NCBI GenBank assembly: GCA_029379385.1
Contig: CM055609.1
Location: forward strand, 3,968,001-4,032,000
Source of the DNA: Quillaja saponaria
Taxonomy: Eukaryota; Streptophyta; Magnoliopsida; Fabales; Quillajaceae
Length of the DNA: 64,000 nt
Direction: 5' to 3'
Shown here: one piece after another, positions 23,719-36,300 of the stretch
Layout: every line of letters starts with the position of its first letter
Position numbering within the stretch: the stretch's first letter is position 1
Notes under the pieces: generated by a model
What the model was told of the DNA's origin: nothing
Database searches by the model: none
Seen by the model: the letters and a program-made list of their open reading frames with translations, nothing else
Program-made: the position numbers and the translations under genes

Positions 23719-24812
23719 TGCTCTCTGGCATTCTCATATGCTAGATGAATCTGATTGACTGTTGATGGCCATGGAAATGAGATAACAAATCGTGTTAACT
23801 ATTCCACGAAAAGCAGATGGAGCTTCCGTCCAAATTTTTTCCTAGTGTCAAAGGTTTCCTTTTTCCATATCCAAGTCAATGATCAATGTTGTTTGTTGAT
23901 TTCGCTGGGGTGTTTTGTAATGCATTGTCTCGTCAAAGATGCTTTTCTTTGTGAACAACTGAACATTCTTGGCAATGGCATTGTGTTTCTTTGTATAGAT
24001 TTATTTTGCTATTGTGAGTTTCATACACCTACATACCATGCCTGTGTTGTTGACATAAAAGAAATGTCTGAACCCAAATTACAGTGCTTGTTAACTTAGT
24101 TGATTGATTATTGGACACAAGTTTGGAGTTTCTGAGCAGCACTATAAATACATTTATATCTTGAAATACAGCTTGAAGGAAATCTTTTCAAGGAACTGAA
24201 GTGAAACAACAAATTTTCAATTCCTGATTCTCCTAGGATAATTGTAAGTATAATCAGATCATATTCGAAATGTTTCTTTTTTAATATTAGATTCTGTTTT
24301 TTTTTTCTTCATATCTTTATTAAATTTTGAGGTGGGAGAATGAATTTTGGAATTTCCCATTTATTACTGGATTCAAATTATTAATCTGCATTTGCTTATT
24401 ATTTGTTTTTCTTTTCTTCATACTTTTAATAAATTCTCATAGAACTAATTGTTGAAAACTGATTCTGATATTTGACACTGCCACACTAAGTTCGGTATCA
24501 GTCTTGAGATAAATTTGGACACTTCCAAGAACATGAGTTCTGCGTAGATAGAGAGATATATAATTTTTTTTCTCTCTCTAAAATGCATCTAAATTAAAGA
24601 ATGAGTCTTTAAAGAGAGAAAATTTTGTCTGTGTTTTTCCTTTTCTAAGAGGCATTTCTCTAGAAAAATTCAATTTTTTAGTAAGAGAAAATTTTATGTT
24701 TTTGTTTTTTCCATGGAGTTTCTTATTACATTAATCCTTATATTTGCTCCAGTGCCACGTGTCAGTTACATGTTTTATGACACTTTCAAAGTGAGAAGCG
24801 TATTTCTTTTCA
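23719..24812. other. MMT 3' UTR and intergenic spacer
   Basis: Plain AT-rich sequence between MMT and the HSP22 promoter. I see no exon with protein similarity, no RNA gene and no clear repeat. Confidence 0.5.
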
Positions 24813-24827
24813 AGAAACATCCCGAAA
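24813..24827. promoter_or_regulatory. Heat-shock element, distal
   Basis: Two GAA modules (24814-24816 and 24824-24826) are spaced ten bases apart with ATC in the slot where a perfect nGAAnnTTCnnGAAn element has TTC. It lies about 150 bases before the TATA box of the heat-shock gene, as expected for a heat-shock-factor site. Confidence 0.6.
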
Positions 24828-24930
24828 CTGGATCTTTCTGTCTCCACGTTACGCGATCGATCTCTCTCTATCTTTCTAGACCCTCCTAGACATCTTACTT
24901 CTCCACCACCAACTTTCCACGAAAATCTCA

Positions 24931-24945
24931 AGAACAATCCAGAAA
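24931..24945. promoter_or_regulatory. Heat-shock element, proximal
   Basis: The same architecture as the distal site: GAA at 24932-24934 and 24942-24944 with ATC between them. It ends about 30 bases upstream of the TATA box, a usual placement for heat-shock promoters. Confidence 0.6.
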
Positions 24946-24975
24946 GCCATACACCCATCAGCCCATTCTCTTATT

Positions 24976-24983
24976 TATATAAA
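24976..24983 (+). promoter_or_regulatory. TATA box of the HSP22 gene
   Basis: TATATAAA, about 150 bases before the ATG at 25133. This predicts transcription starting near 25010 and a 5' leader of about 120 bases without an upstream ATG. Confidence 0.7.
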
Positions 24984-25132
24984 CCCAGTCCCCCTTTTCC
25001 TCTGAGAGGAAATCCTACAATTAACCCAACACCTGTAAGACACAAAAATCCAGTAAAGCACTCGACTTTCTCATTTTCTTCTTACTCTCTGTCATCTTCT
25101 CTGTTTGGTTGAGTCTCTGCTCTAAAATCCAA

Positions 25133-25702
25133 ATGGGTTGCAAGCCTAGCCTCCTAATTTTCTTCATTTTTGTACTAACAACATTTCTGTTGTCAGCTCC
25201 CACCACCAATGCCTTAATTCCTTACGTAAGGTCTCTCTGGGACATGCCCATCCCATTTGATGACCCATTGAGAATTCTTGAACAAACCCCTCTGACAATT
25301 CCTAAAGGCATTGAAACACTGGCTCTAGCTCGTGCTGATTGGAAAGAAACAGCCTCTGCACACATAATAGCTTTAGATATTCCAGGCTTGAAGAAAAATG
25401 GCATTAAAATTGAAGTGGAAGAGAACAGGGTATTGAAGATCAGTGGTGAGAGGAAAGGTGAGCAAGAAATTGAAGGTGAAAAATGGCACAGAGCTGAGAG
25501 GACTAGTGGGAAATTCTGGAGGCAGTTTAGGTTGCCAGGGAATGCAGATTTGGATCAAATTAAGGCACATCTTGAAGATGGGGTGCTAAGGATTACTGTT
25601 CCAAAGTTTGCTGAGGAAAAGAAAAGGCAAGCTACAGTGATTAACATTGCTGAGGAAAAGTCTTCTGTAGAAGATATCAAGGCTACCAAGGCAGAAATAT
25701 AA
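25133..25702 (+). CDS. HSP22: ER-lumen small heat-shock protein, HSP22 class
   Basis: An ATP-independent holdase chaperone of the secretory pathway that binds unfolding proteins during heat stress. The 189-residue intronless gene starts at ATG 25133 (MGCKPSLL). Residues 1 to about 28 form a hydrophobic signal peptide (LLIFFIFVLTTFLLS) with a likely cleavage after TTNA. The alpha-crystallin domain runs from about residue 70 to 165: it opens with ARADWKET, includes DIPGLKK, WHRAER and GKFWRQFRLP, and closes with the GVLRITVPK signature. The tail ends TKAEI, which is not a KDEL-type retention signal. Two heat-shock elements and a TATA box lie just upstream. The closest family I recognise is plant HSP22.0. 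Confidence 0.95.
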   Translation: MGCKPSLLIFFIFVLTTFLLSAPTTNALIPYVRSLWDMPIPFDDPLRILEQTPLTIPKGIETLALARADWKETASAHIIALDIPGLKKNGIKIEVEENRVLKISGERKGEQEIEGEKWHRAERTSGKFWRQFRLPGNADLDQIKAHLEDGVLRITVPKFAEEKKRQATVINIAEEKSSVEDIKATKAEI

Positions 25703-27345
25703 AAGACTACAAATATATTGGGTTTCTGGGTAATTGGGAAGTTTCATGTTTCCTTTGGTTGTGTGTGAGAAACAGAGAAATAAAGATGTTATAGTAGTGA
25801 AAGTTGAAGATGCAAGACAGAGTCTGTGTTTTCCCGTTGCAATTGATTTTGTATCTATGTAATTAGTGATAAATGTAATAAAAATATTTCAGTCTTTCCC
25901 TGCATAATAGAACTTTCCATGCAGTTGTAGAATGCTTTTGTTTTTCTTTTCTTTTAACAGGTAGTCCAGTGATCTTATTTCCTTATTTCCTCATATTCAG
26001 AAGCATCTCATACCGTAATTTTATGCTGATGGTGTTAGATAAAAATAATTACGTACGTCCCTCAGTAGTTTTTGATGCTATGATTTCTTGAGACTTAAGA
26101 TTTGTGGGATGTAAGTGAGCTTCAAAGTTTAGAGTAATTAAGTGTTTATCACCTAAAAATACAGGGTTTTTAAATAGTTTATTTAATACATGTGTTTTTG
26201 AACAAAAAAAATTTCAGTAGATTCAGTCTAATTATTGAACATGTCTAAATAACAAAAAAGTCATGTTTTCTTAATTTTAGTAACATTAATCATCATTATA
26301 TTTGTCATTTATTATTTTTATTAACCTTAATTATCATTTTTTTTATATTTATAATTAATAATAAAAAGAGGTCGGGAGAGTAATTAAATTAATTTATGTG
26401 TGTACTTAGTGTATTTTAAATTTATAGGTTTTGAGAATCATTAAATTAATTAAGATAAATATAATTTCAAAATTTGTTAATATTTAAAAAATATGTTTAG
26501 ATTATATTAAAAATCTGAACTTTTTTTATTTTTTTAATAATTTTAAATATAAATATTACATTAAAAAGAGAATAATATTTTCGTTTAATTTTTTTAAAAC
26601 TAAAATTTTATTATTTAATAGAAATTGTTAATTTACTCTCATAATTGAGAAAAAATTAATAAGAAATAAAAAATTTACATATTATTAATTTTTTTTTTAA
26701 ATCTACTTCAAAATTTGTCTCTTATTTTGATTAATTATTAAGATTTAATTTTTTTATTTTTTTATTTTTTCATTTTGTTTCGTCAATAACTATAATTCTA
26801 ATTATTGATTGCTTAGCAAAATTTTATTGAATGGAAAATATATTAATGAATTTTTTTAATATATTTGTAATTACTTTGAACTATGTTTAGTATAATGAAT
26901 GAGATTAGTACAATAATTATATTTACAAAATTTGTGAAATTATAAATTTTTGTGAGATATGATCTAGATTTTTATGGGAGACAACATTGAAATTTTTTTC
27001 GCAATAAACGAAAGCTTGTTTTATGTTTACATTCAATTATATATGTCTTTTTCATTTCTTAATTTTTTTTAATACGTAAGTAAGCACGTGTTAGTGTATA
27101 TAAATCTTTATTCTACATATAATTTAGTCTTTATTCCTTGTTTTAAGAGAAAAAAAAAAAAAAGGAAAAAAAAAAGTTTTCTTCCCCAAATGGATCCGGG
27201 CTAAGTCCAGTTTGTCCACACCAGAGTACGAGAGCCTTTCGCCGTTTGGTCTTCTTCGGCTCTTTTGAGCTTACATTCATTTTCTGGCGGTATTCCCTCT
27301 GTCTTTTCTCTCTGATTCCATAGCCCTAGCTCAACTCCATTGCCA
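25703..27345. other. AT-rich intergenic spacer between HSP22 and SART3
   Basis: It holds the HSP22 3' UTR (an AATAAA-like signal near 25879) and then roughly 1 kb of extremely AT-rich DNA (about 26160-27150) with an adenine-rich tract at 27151-27177. I see no gene. The last 150 bases should be the SART3 promoter and leader. Confidence 0.6.
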
Positions 27346-30300
27346 ATGGATGAAACCCTAGCTGCTCCATCAGAGAAACCAGCTGCTATTACTACTGGTA
27401 CTGCATCTGAAGAGGTACAAAACATGAACAAGGAAGACGAACCCATGCCTGACACTGAACAAAATGATACATCCTCCGATTCCGATGAATCTGACTCTGA
27501 TGACGAGGCCCAGCAAAACCTCCAGCTCCAAACCCTTGAGACGGAGCTTTCCACTAATCCTTCCAACTATGATGGTCATGTCCAAGTAAGTTCTCTTGCT
27601 CATTGAGATATCTATCTGTTTGAAGTTGATATGATATGTATTTGGTTTCCTAACTTAAGCAACTAGGGTAAATGCTATTACTTTTATGTTGCTCTAAAAA
27701 AGTTGAGAAGATAATGGGTTCCTGAGACTTCGGTTGATATGTTTTTTATGTTCCTTTTTTCTTATTTTCTGAGTTGGGCTTTCTTTGGATTTTTTTGTGT
27801 TTCAATATTCTGGCTTCTTTCTTTGCTATGGTCTCTCTTTTTTCCTGTACACGTTCCATTATTATTTCATATATCTTGTGTTTTGTGCACGTTGTCATAT
27901 TTGTTTTGATGATCCTTTTTCAGTACATAAAGCTTTTAAGGAAAGCAGGTGACATTGAAAAACTGAGAAGGGCAAGGGAAGCTATGAGTGAGTTGTTTCC
28001 GCTCTCTCCCACAATGTGGCAGGAATGGACCAAAGATGAAGCTTCTCTTAACAAAGGGCAAGTCTCCTTTCTTCTTCCATTTTTTGTTATCTCAATTTTA
28101 TTTTATTTTTGGGAACCTCCGCCCCAAGAGAAATGCTTACGTTATTCTTATTAGGGGAGAAAGGTTTTTAGCCAAAGTTTTGGATTGCTCCACCAAAAAA
28201 AATAAAAAAAAGTTATTGGATTCTTTTGTTTTTTGCATGGGTAGCTTCATTGTTGCTTTTTAATCTGATTGTTGTTCTTTTCTCTTACCATGCAGGCCTG
28301 ATGCTTTTTCTGCAATCAAAAAACTTTATGAGCGAGGGGTGTTTGATTATCTGGTTGGTTATAATTTTAATTTGCAATTATCAACATGAAGAATCTCTTT
28401 TTTTATGCATATAGATATTTGGTATTCTGGTTTTTTGGCTATGCTAGAAGTAAAGATTCTCAATTTGGTTTAACGGGATTTGGATTTTGTGAAGTGGAGT
28501 CAGGACCTATGCTCCAGTATTGGAACAAAAAATTTTGATAGCTAGTTTTTTTTCCATATTTCTTGACAATTAAATTTTTTGTGGATTTCTTCATGACTTC
28601 AAACATTTTAGGTGAAGCTATAGGAAAACAAATTGTCAGTTTCTTAGAATGCTGATGAGCAAATTATTGCTTGGATTTGAATGTTAACATAATTAACACA
28701 GTCTTTTCTACTGCAGTCTGTATCTCTATGGTGTGACTACATTACGTTTGTTCTAGAATTTGATCCATCAATAAGGGAACTTTCACCTGCTGGGATTTCA
28801 ATTGCAAGAGATCTATTTGAGCGTGCACTTACAGCAGCTGGATTGCATGTTGCTGAAGGCAATAAAATATGGAACACATACAGGGAATTTGAGCAAGCTA
28901 TTTGTCTCACTATTGATGAGACTGACATACAGGTCAGAACATTTTTCAGTTAAATGCCATTGATCCTTTTTTTTCTTTTTTTAAATCTTAACTTGATCAT
29001 TAGGTAATTACTGTGGCATTTCTTGACTGGGAAAAATATGTGAAGTGTGGTTGAATATGGCTTGCTAATTACTTTATGCAATTACTTATACATTGCTTTA
29101 TAGGCCACATGTAAGAGTTGTTTCCTATTGTTGCAGGCAAAAGAAAGGCAGATCCAGCGCGTTCGATGTATATTCCACCGCCAGTTGTCTGTCCCACTTG
29201 TTGAGATGCAGTCAATGCTTTTGGCCTATAAGGCTTGGGAGGTGGAACAAGGCAATGTGCACGATTCTGAATCCAATGACCTGGATGGGATTTCTTCTCA
29301 AGTTGCCTCGGCATATAAGAAGGCGTTGGAGATGTATAATGCTCGTGTTCATCTTGAAGAGAAGATTGCTAGTCAGGATATATCTGACACAGAAAGACTA
29401 CAACTGTACATGGTATTACTTCAAATATAAATAAAAGTACATGCAAGAGGAAGAAGATTTTTTATTTTGTTTTCTATTTATATTTGCATATGCTGCCCTT
29501 TTCATATGAAGGAAAAATTATGTTGTTGCAGAACTATTTGAAACTTGAACAGTCTTCCGCAACACCATCCCGTGTCCAAGTAGTATACGAGCGTGCTATT
29601 ACTGAGTTACCTATATCATCTGATCTCTGGCTTGATTACACTCGCTATTTGGATAGAACATTGAAGGTTTTCTCTCTATTTGCTATTATAATGTTTGTGG
29701 GTAGCATAAACGTTCACCATGTATTTACCTAGATTTTCTTTTTCTTTTTTTGTTTTGCTTCCAGGTTGGGAATATTGTCAGCAGTGTCTATAGCAGGGCC
29801 ACAAAGAATTGTCCCTGGATTGCAGAACTTTGGGTTCGATATTTACTTTCCTTGGAACGTGGCCATGCATCTGAAAAAGAGATAGCTGCTGTAAGTTTTT
29901 TGTCATTAGCGATCATTTTATTCTGTGCTAAAAATTAGTCTTTGATAGTAACATTGATAAGTGTTGGAAGCAAGTTTTTGATAGATTGGTTTATAAGAAA
30001 ACATTGTAACTGCTGATTTAACTTTTTGTGGGTTGCTTGTTTTCAGATACTCCTATATTTTGGGTTATTAGTGATTTTACTTAACTCAAACAGAAATAAT
30101 ATGTAAATTTGCAGATGCTCAAAATTTGTGCACTGGCCTTCATTAACTATATATATAATATCTAATATGGTACTTCAAGAGCTACGACATAAATTTTATC
30201 CTGTTGTTTTTTCTGTTTAAGCTTCTTGAAAAAAGCACTTGTCATTTAATTTGTGAGTTAAGCATATTGGGATGTGTTCTCTGTCATACCTCAAAGTTGC

Positions 30301-33300
30301 CAACTGAAAAGTATATGAAGAAATAGGACTAACTTTGGCCCATTCCAATGTTCTTGTTCCAAAAAAAATTTGTATTTGACTTGCATATTCATTCTAATAT
30401 GTTTGTTAATCACCTTTGGAATACCATTTAGTAGCATTTAAGTCCCAGTCCACCTGATCTTTTACCCTTCATTTTACAGTTTGCATTATTTTTCATTTAG
30501 TTTTTGGGTGGGGGTGGGGCTGTGACATTGCTTTTTTAATTTTTATTATAGCTAGTCCCATATCTGCTTCTTATGACCACTGTGGTCAGTTGTACATTTC
30601 AATTCTATGTAGCTGAAACAATATCCTTTGGTCTTTCCATGGTACATTAGACACTCAATTTGTAGGGTCTACAACTGCAGACAGGATAGAATAATTCTCT
30701 TGTCATAATTTCTGTGGCTGTCTTTCTGGAAGAATATATAAACCCATAAAAAATGCCCCCCCCCAACAACCTAATACCTGTCTCTTTCTGTGCTTGTGTG
30801 TGACCAATGTCTTTTTTGTGACATAAAGTTACTTCTTCAGTTGTGAAGGTTGATTTTTCCAACGAAAAAGGAAAAAAAAAAAAAAAAAAAATCCTTTTAA
30901 GCTATATAGACAATTTTGTTTGTTAATTTCAGGTCTTTGAGAAGTCTCTACTCTGCACTTTTTCAACCCTTGACGAGGTACGGATGATACAAAAGTTCAT
31001 ATGTATTGTTGTAGATATTTCTTTAGTTGTTTATGCTCTTAATAGTTTTGATCTTTATGGCCTTTCTCACAGTATCTGGATTTATTCCTCACTCGTGTTG
31101 ATGGCTTAAGGCGGAGAATCTCATCCTCTGGTAAAATAGAGGATCAATTGAATAATCAAATGATAAGGGAAACCTTCAAGGTTGGCACCTTTTTTGGCAT
31201 ACTTTTTTGTTGATGTTTTTTTCCAATATAAAAAAAAGGAAAATAAATCAATGTCAAGTGGTAGTATTCCTTACTTCTGTTTGATCTCATCTCATTTATC
31301 TTTATAGTAAATCTCATGTGTGATTGTAGGATGGTCATTTCTCTAAAACTAATAGATGACTAGACAAGGAAGTAATTTTGGTGCAAAAAATTAGGCTTTG
31401 ACTGATGAATTTGAACTATCTTTTCAATGGAGATATTAGAGAGGGACCAGCTCTTCTCTTTTAAAAGTTTGAAGTTAATAAAGTTGTGGTCAGACTGTTA
31501 CGAGTTACATTGTCTTCTTCTTGTAATGATCTTATGTGCACTACGTAAGATCACACACAGCATGGATACTATTGGGTCAGAATGTTGAGTTGGATTCTTC
31601 GTCTTGTAATGATCTTATGTACACTAACTAAAGATCATATATAGCTAGGAAACAGATGTTACATTGCATTTAGCAGACTTGGGGAAGGATGTCACCATAC
31701 CAGTTGTGAATCTTCAACCTTGATAATCCTTGTTTAAGCTATCTATTTTCCTATATTTGTCATCTAACTTCTATGTATGATCCTATTGTTTTTCAAGTTT
31801 GGTTAGTATGTCTTCGGTGAACCTAAGATAGGTAATTTAGAGAAAGTTATGGTTACAGGTGGTTTTAATGATTTATTCTCCTTTTCCTTGTATGGTAATT
31901 GTTTAGTAAAAGGCAAAAAATAGTTCGCTTTGTGCTTACCACACAGCTCCTTTCCTTGTATGGTATTTGTTTGTAACTAATATCTTGCTTTGAAAGTTTG
32001 AGTGATATTGCATCTCTTCATAGTTAGTCTATGAAGAAGTGATATCTACCTAATTTCCTTTCGGAATCTGGCAATTTTTGTGGGAATATAGTTTGCAATG
32101 ATATGTTTTGTTTTGTAAGTAATGTTTTTATTAACAAGGAAGGAGTCATATCTTTGTACACAAGGCGGGTACAGACATAACCCACTGGGAGCTAAAGCAA
32201 AACTACTAATTTCCATTTATTCCATCTAAGAAATCTATAGAAGACCCAGTGGAGTGAAAAGAAGGCTGAATGGACATCCATTGGAACCTCGTAACATATA
32301 CTAAAGTTTGTTAGCTTTTTGCATGACATGAAAAGTGATAACTGTTGTGCATATACTTGACTCCCAAGTACTTGCTGTTTACAGCATGCATCAGATTACC
32401 TGTCGCCACACTTGAAGAACACAGAGGGTTTATTGCGTTTGTATGACTATTGGGCCCATTTAGAGATAAAACTGGGAAAAGATTTATCTGCTGCTCGTGG
32501 GGTTTTCGAATCTCTTCTTAAAATCTGGTTTGGAATTCTCCATTCTTCCTTTTGTTCTATACAATATGTTGTAATTTATACTTTAAACAGTTCATTCATA
32601 GATTGCTCTTAATTGTTGTAGTGGTTCAATGTTTGAGGCATGGAAAAGTTATATAGCGATGGAAATTGAATTGGGTCATATAAACGAAGCTCGAGCTATA
32701 TTTAAGCGATGCTACAGTAAAAGGTTTCCTGGAACTGGGTCAGAGGTATTTTTACTTTTTATTCCATCAAGCTTTCTACATGAGTTAGTTTAATCTATTT
32801 TAATAGCTTGATTCCAGTGCACTAGATGAAGGGATGTGCAAGGATTCAGTGGTTAATATTGCTAAGACTTTGTAAAACTGGACTAAAATAAAATAGAGAA
32901 GGAAGAAAATAACCTCAGATGCATCATAGGCTTCATAACTGCTTAATTTCTCTAAAGCATGTGCTTTATTGATTGTGAAATGTGAGATTTTTTGTCATAT
33001 CAATCTAGCATAATTCTTACAATCAGAGAAAAAGAAAAGACTGTGAAATACCACATGTGAAGTACAATAACTCATGAAACACATACCATAATTGATCATA
33101 GAAGTAACACGAGGTCCTCAGTGTAAAATTGAAAAGACAAATTAACTAAACCATAAGCTTCTATTGCCAAGAAATATGAAATTGGAACTTCAAAAGAACG
33201 GAGCGAGCATTTGGAGAATCGTAATATGGCCCTTGATTGGAGAACTCTAGATTTAAGAGCTCTTTAGCCTCTGCTGTCTGATCCTTTTGGTGCTTAAATC

Positions 33301-36300
33301 AGCAACTTTGTGATAAGCTCTTGGATTTAGATCTTCATCCGATATTCTATGTTCCTTTTTGGATATTCTCTTATTTTTAGTTTTTTAACTTTATCTTGGG
33401 GAATCCTAATAGTGACTGCTTGAATAAGTTATTAGTGGCTGAGCTTGATGGCCATTATGTTGCTCACTTAATAGCTTTTTGTGTTGACTTGTATAATATG
33501 TATCTGAATCAGTGACAGTGTTATCCATATTTAAAGATCTTGGTCTTCTTTTTTCTTTTTGTTTTTAGTGACTCTATGTTTTGATTTTATGGTTTAAATT
33601 TTCATTTCCTTTTTTGGATTTTTTTTTCTTGTGTTTTCATTTGCTCTGAAGCTGGATAGGGTTTCATCTGTTTGACAAGTTTCTTTTAAAGGCTGAGATT
33701 GATGGGCCTTATTTTTCTCTAGCTATTTTATATTGACTTGTAAAATTCCACAGTATCACTAAAGCGTTTATTGTATGTTGATGCCATTGGTTTTTTACTC
33801 CTGAAGCTGAAATGTTGTTTGATGTTATTTTGGATGTGTGCATACTATAGGGTTTAGTTTACATGCTTTGTAACTACTATTTGAATTAGATGATACCTTC
33901 CCTTCCTAAAAAAACAGAATCATTCAGGACATATGCCATTCATGGTTGCGCTTTGAGAGGGAATTTGGCATGTTGGAAGATTTTGACCATGCTCTGCAGA
34001 AGGTACATTTCTTTCTGACACAGTTTTCGTATGGCTGTGTTCAAGTATTTCCATCTTTTGTTCTTATTGATGTATTTGATGCCTTTCCGTTGGTTGTCTT
34101 TTATGTATAAAAAATGATGGCTTTTGGTGGGTAATGGAAATTGTGTTAAAAAAGGAAACGAGTATCCATTATGTACGTGTTGGTTGTGTTTCCCATGGAA
34201 TGTTGACATCCTCTGTACATTATTGAATAGGCTTTTTGATATTAAAAAAGTTTTCTTAATTAGTGCTAACCTGTAGAAAGTTATTAAGATGGAATGCAGC
34301 CCTGCTATGTCAACTTGTTTAACAGTGAGCAACTGCGGGTCAATGTTTTGGTATATTAACCTTTTGTTGGCCCCTTTTATTAGGTTACTCCTCGTCTGGA
34401 AGAGCTTCAGTTATTTAGGTTACAGCAGGAATCCAATTCAACAGAGGGGAGGGAAATTTCTCTTAAGAGGACTCCTCGCGAAAAAAGAAAGCCAGGTTCA
34501 GACATAACTGATGAGAAATCTGCAGCGAAGCGGCAGAAAGAAGCAGCTCAGAACCCAAAGAAAGTGCAGGGGAAGGATAAAGTTCAATTGCAGAACTCTT
34601 CTGAACCAATGAAAGTGGAAGAGAACCATGCCAAGGTTAATAAAACTGATAATACAACAGAAAAACAGTCTACCTCTGATAAAACCAGGGCATACTCTGA
34701 CCAATGCACTGCTTTTATGTCAAATCTTAACCTTCAAGGCTAGTTATTCTCCTCTCTCTTTCTCCTGCACGTATTGAGCACAGCACCTTCTTTTTTTTAT
34801 TTGGGTTGTGGAGACATGCAAGACTAATGGTATGTGGTTTTCCAGGCAAATTATGAACATATACGTAATTTCTTCGGTGATGCTGGTGGAGTTGTTGCTA
34901 TCCGTATTCTCCATGACAAGTTCACAGGAAAATCTAGGGTCTAATCTCTATCTCTCATGCTTCCAGCGTTTTAGTCAGTTATCCTTTCATTTGTGTCGTC
35001 TTTCATTTTGTTCTTGCATTTCAAATGTGACGTTGCAAATTCACTGCAGACTTGAGCTGCCAAGTGCAATTTCAATCTGGTACTTCTGTTTAAGCCTGGC
35101 ACTTGACATGATATTGTTGTGTATACATGAATAAGATGAATTGCATGTTGAAGCTGAAATGTACATACTCTTATAGGCCTCTATAATGAGCAAGCTAAAC
35201 TTCTATCCTTGTTGATTGTGTCACGTATTCTGAAAAGTGAAGTGCATTAGTAAATCTATAATGTCATTTCTGATAGTTGTATTATATTAAGGTAATAGAT
35301 CATTTCCTACGACTGCTAAATAAACATGGGAAACTAAAGCCTGCGAATTGTGGTGATAAATCTCCTTTTTTCCTCACCTTCTGGGGAGGTGGGATGAACT
35401 CGTTTCATGCTTTTTTCTTTCAACTTTTTAGTCCAAACTTGTTTAATGTTACTCCTTTCTTTATCTATGCAGGGTCTTGCATATGTAGATTTCTCAGATG
35501 AAGCACACCTTGCAGCAGCAGTAGGTAAGAACAAGCAGATGTTACAGGGTAAGAAGGGTAAGTATTACTCGGTCAGATCCAAAGCATGGCAAAAAGGAAT
35601 CCTTTGGTAGCAGAACCTCGAAGGAACATTGTAAGTGACTTTATTTATGCTATACTGCATCTCCACTCTCGACATTTGTGCATGTAGCCTTTGGTCTCTC
35701 TTACCAGATCTACATTGCCAAATCTCATGTCAATTCTTTTATCCCTTCTGATTTTATTTATTATTATTTTTTTTTTTGGGAGGGGGGGGGGGGGGGGGGG
35801 GGGGTTGGGGAAGGTGTTGGGTGCCAGTAAAAAAGAAATATACCAATAATAGAGGGGGCAAAAAGAATTATGAGAAATTATTGAAATGTGTTTAAAGCTG
35901 AAACAAACTGTCTGGTTGAAGTGTGTTAGTGCTCGGCAGCTGCTATATGGCTTTTGCCAATATCTATTTCGAAACTTTGACACGCACAATTTCAATAGCA
36001 AAGAGACAGTACTCCTGCTTCACAGCCAGTTATTAATGCTGCTCCCTTGCTTAACTATAAACTATATATATCTCTTGATATGATTTTTCTCGTTTCTCTT
36101 CTGCAATTGATTGCAGCCTATGCAGCTGATCAATCTGGTGCAGCAGGGGGTTCTGCATCTAAAGAATCTGATGATACCTCCAAGGAGGCTGGCCAGGAGC
36201 CACAATCTGATACAAGGAAGCGTGGGGGTGATAACTTTCAGCTTAAGGGGAAAAACACATTTGCTATACCCAGAAACGTCAGAGCACTTGGTTGGAGTGC

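Noticed and set aside
32105..32260. Stretch in SART3 intron 9 with GTAAGTAATG and TACACAAGGCGGGTACAGAC, resembling dispersed plant repeats
   Set aside because: The resemblance is from memory only, and I cannot define ends or a second copy in the window.
34808..35134. Open frame overlapping SART3 exon 14 in another frame
   Set aside because: It is a shadow of the RRM exon and the following intron, without similarity of its own.
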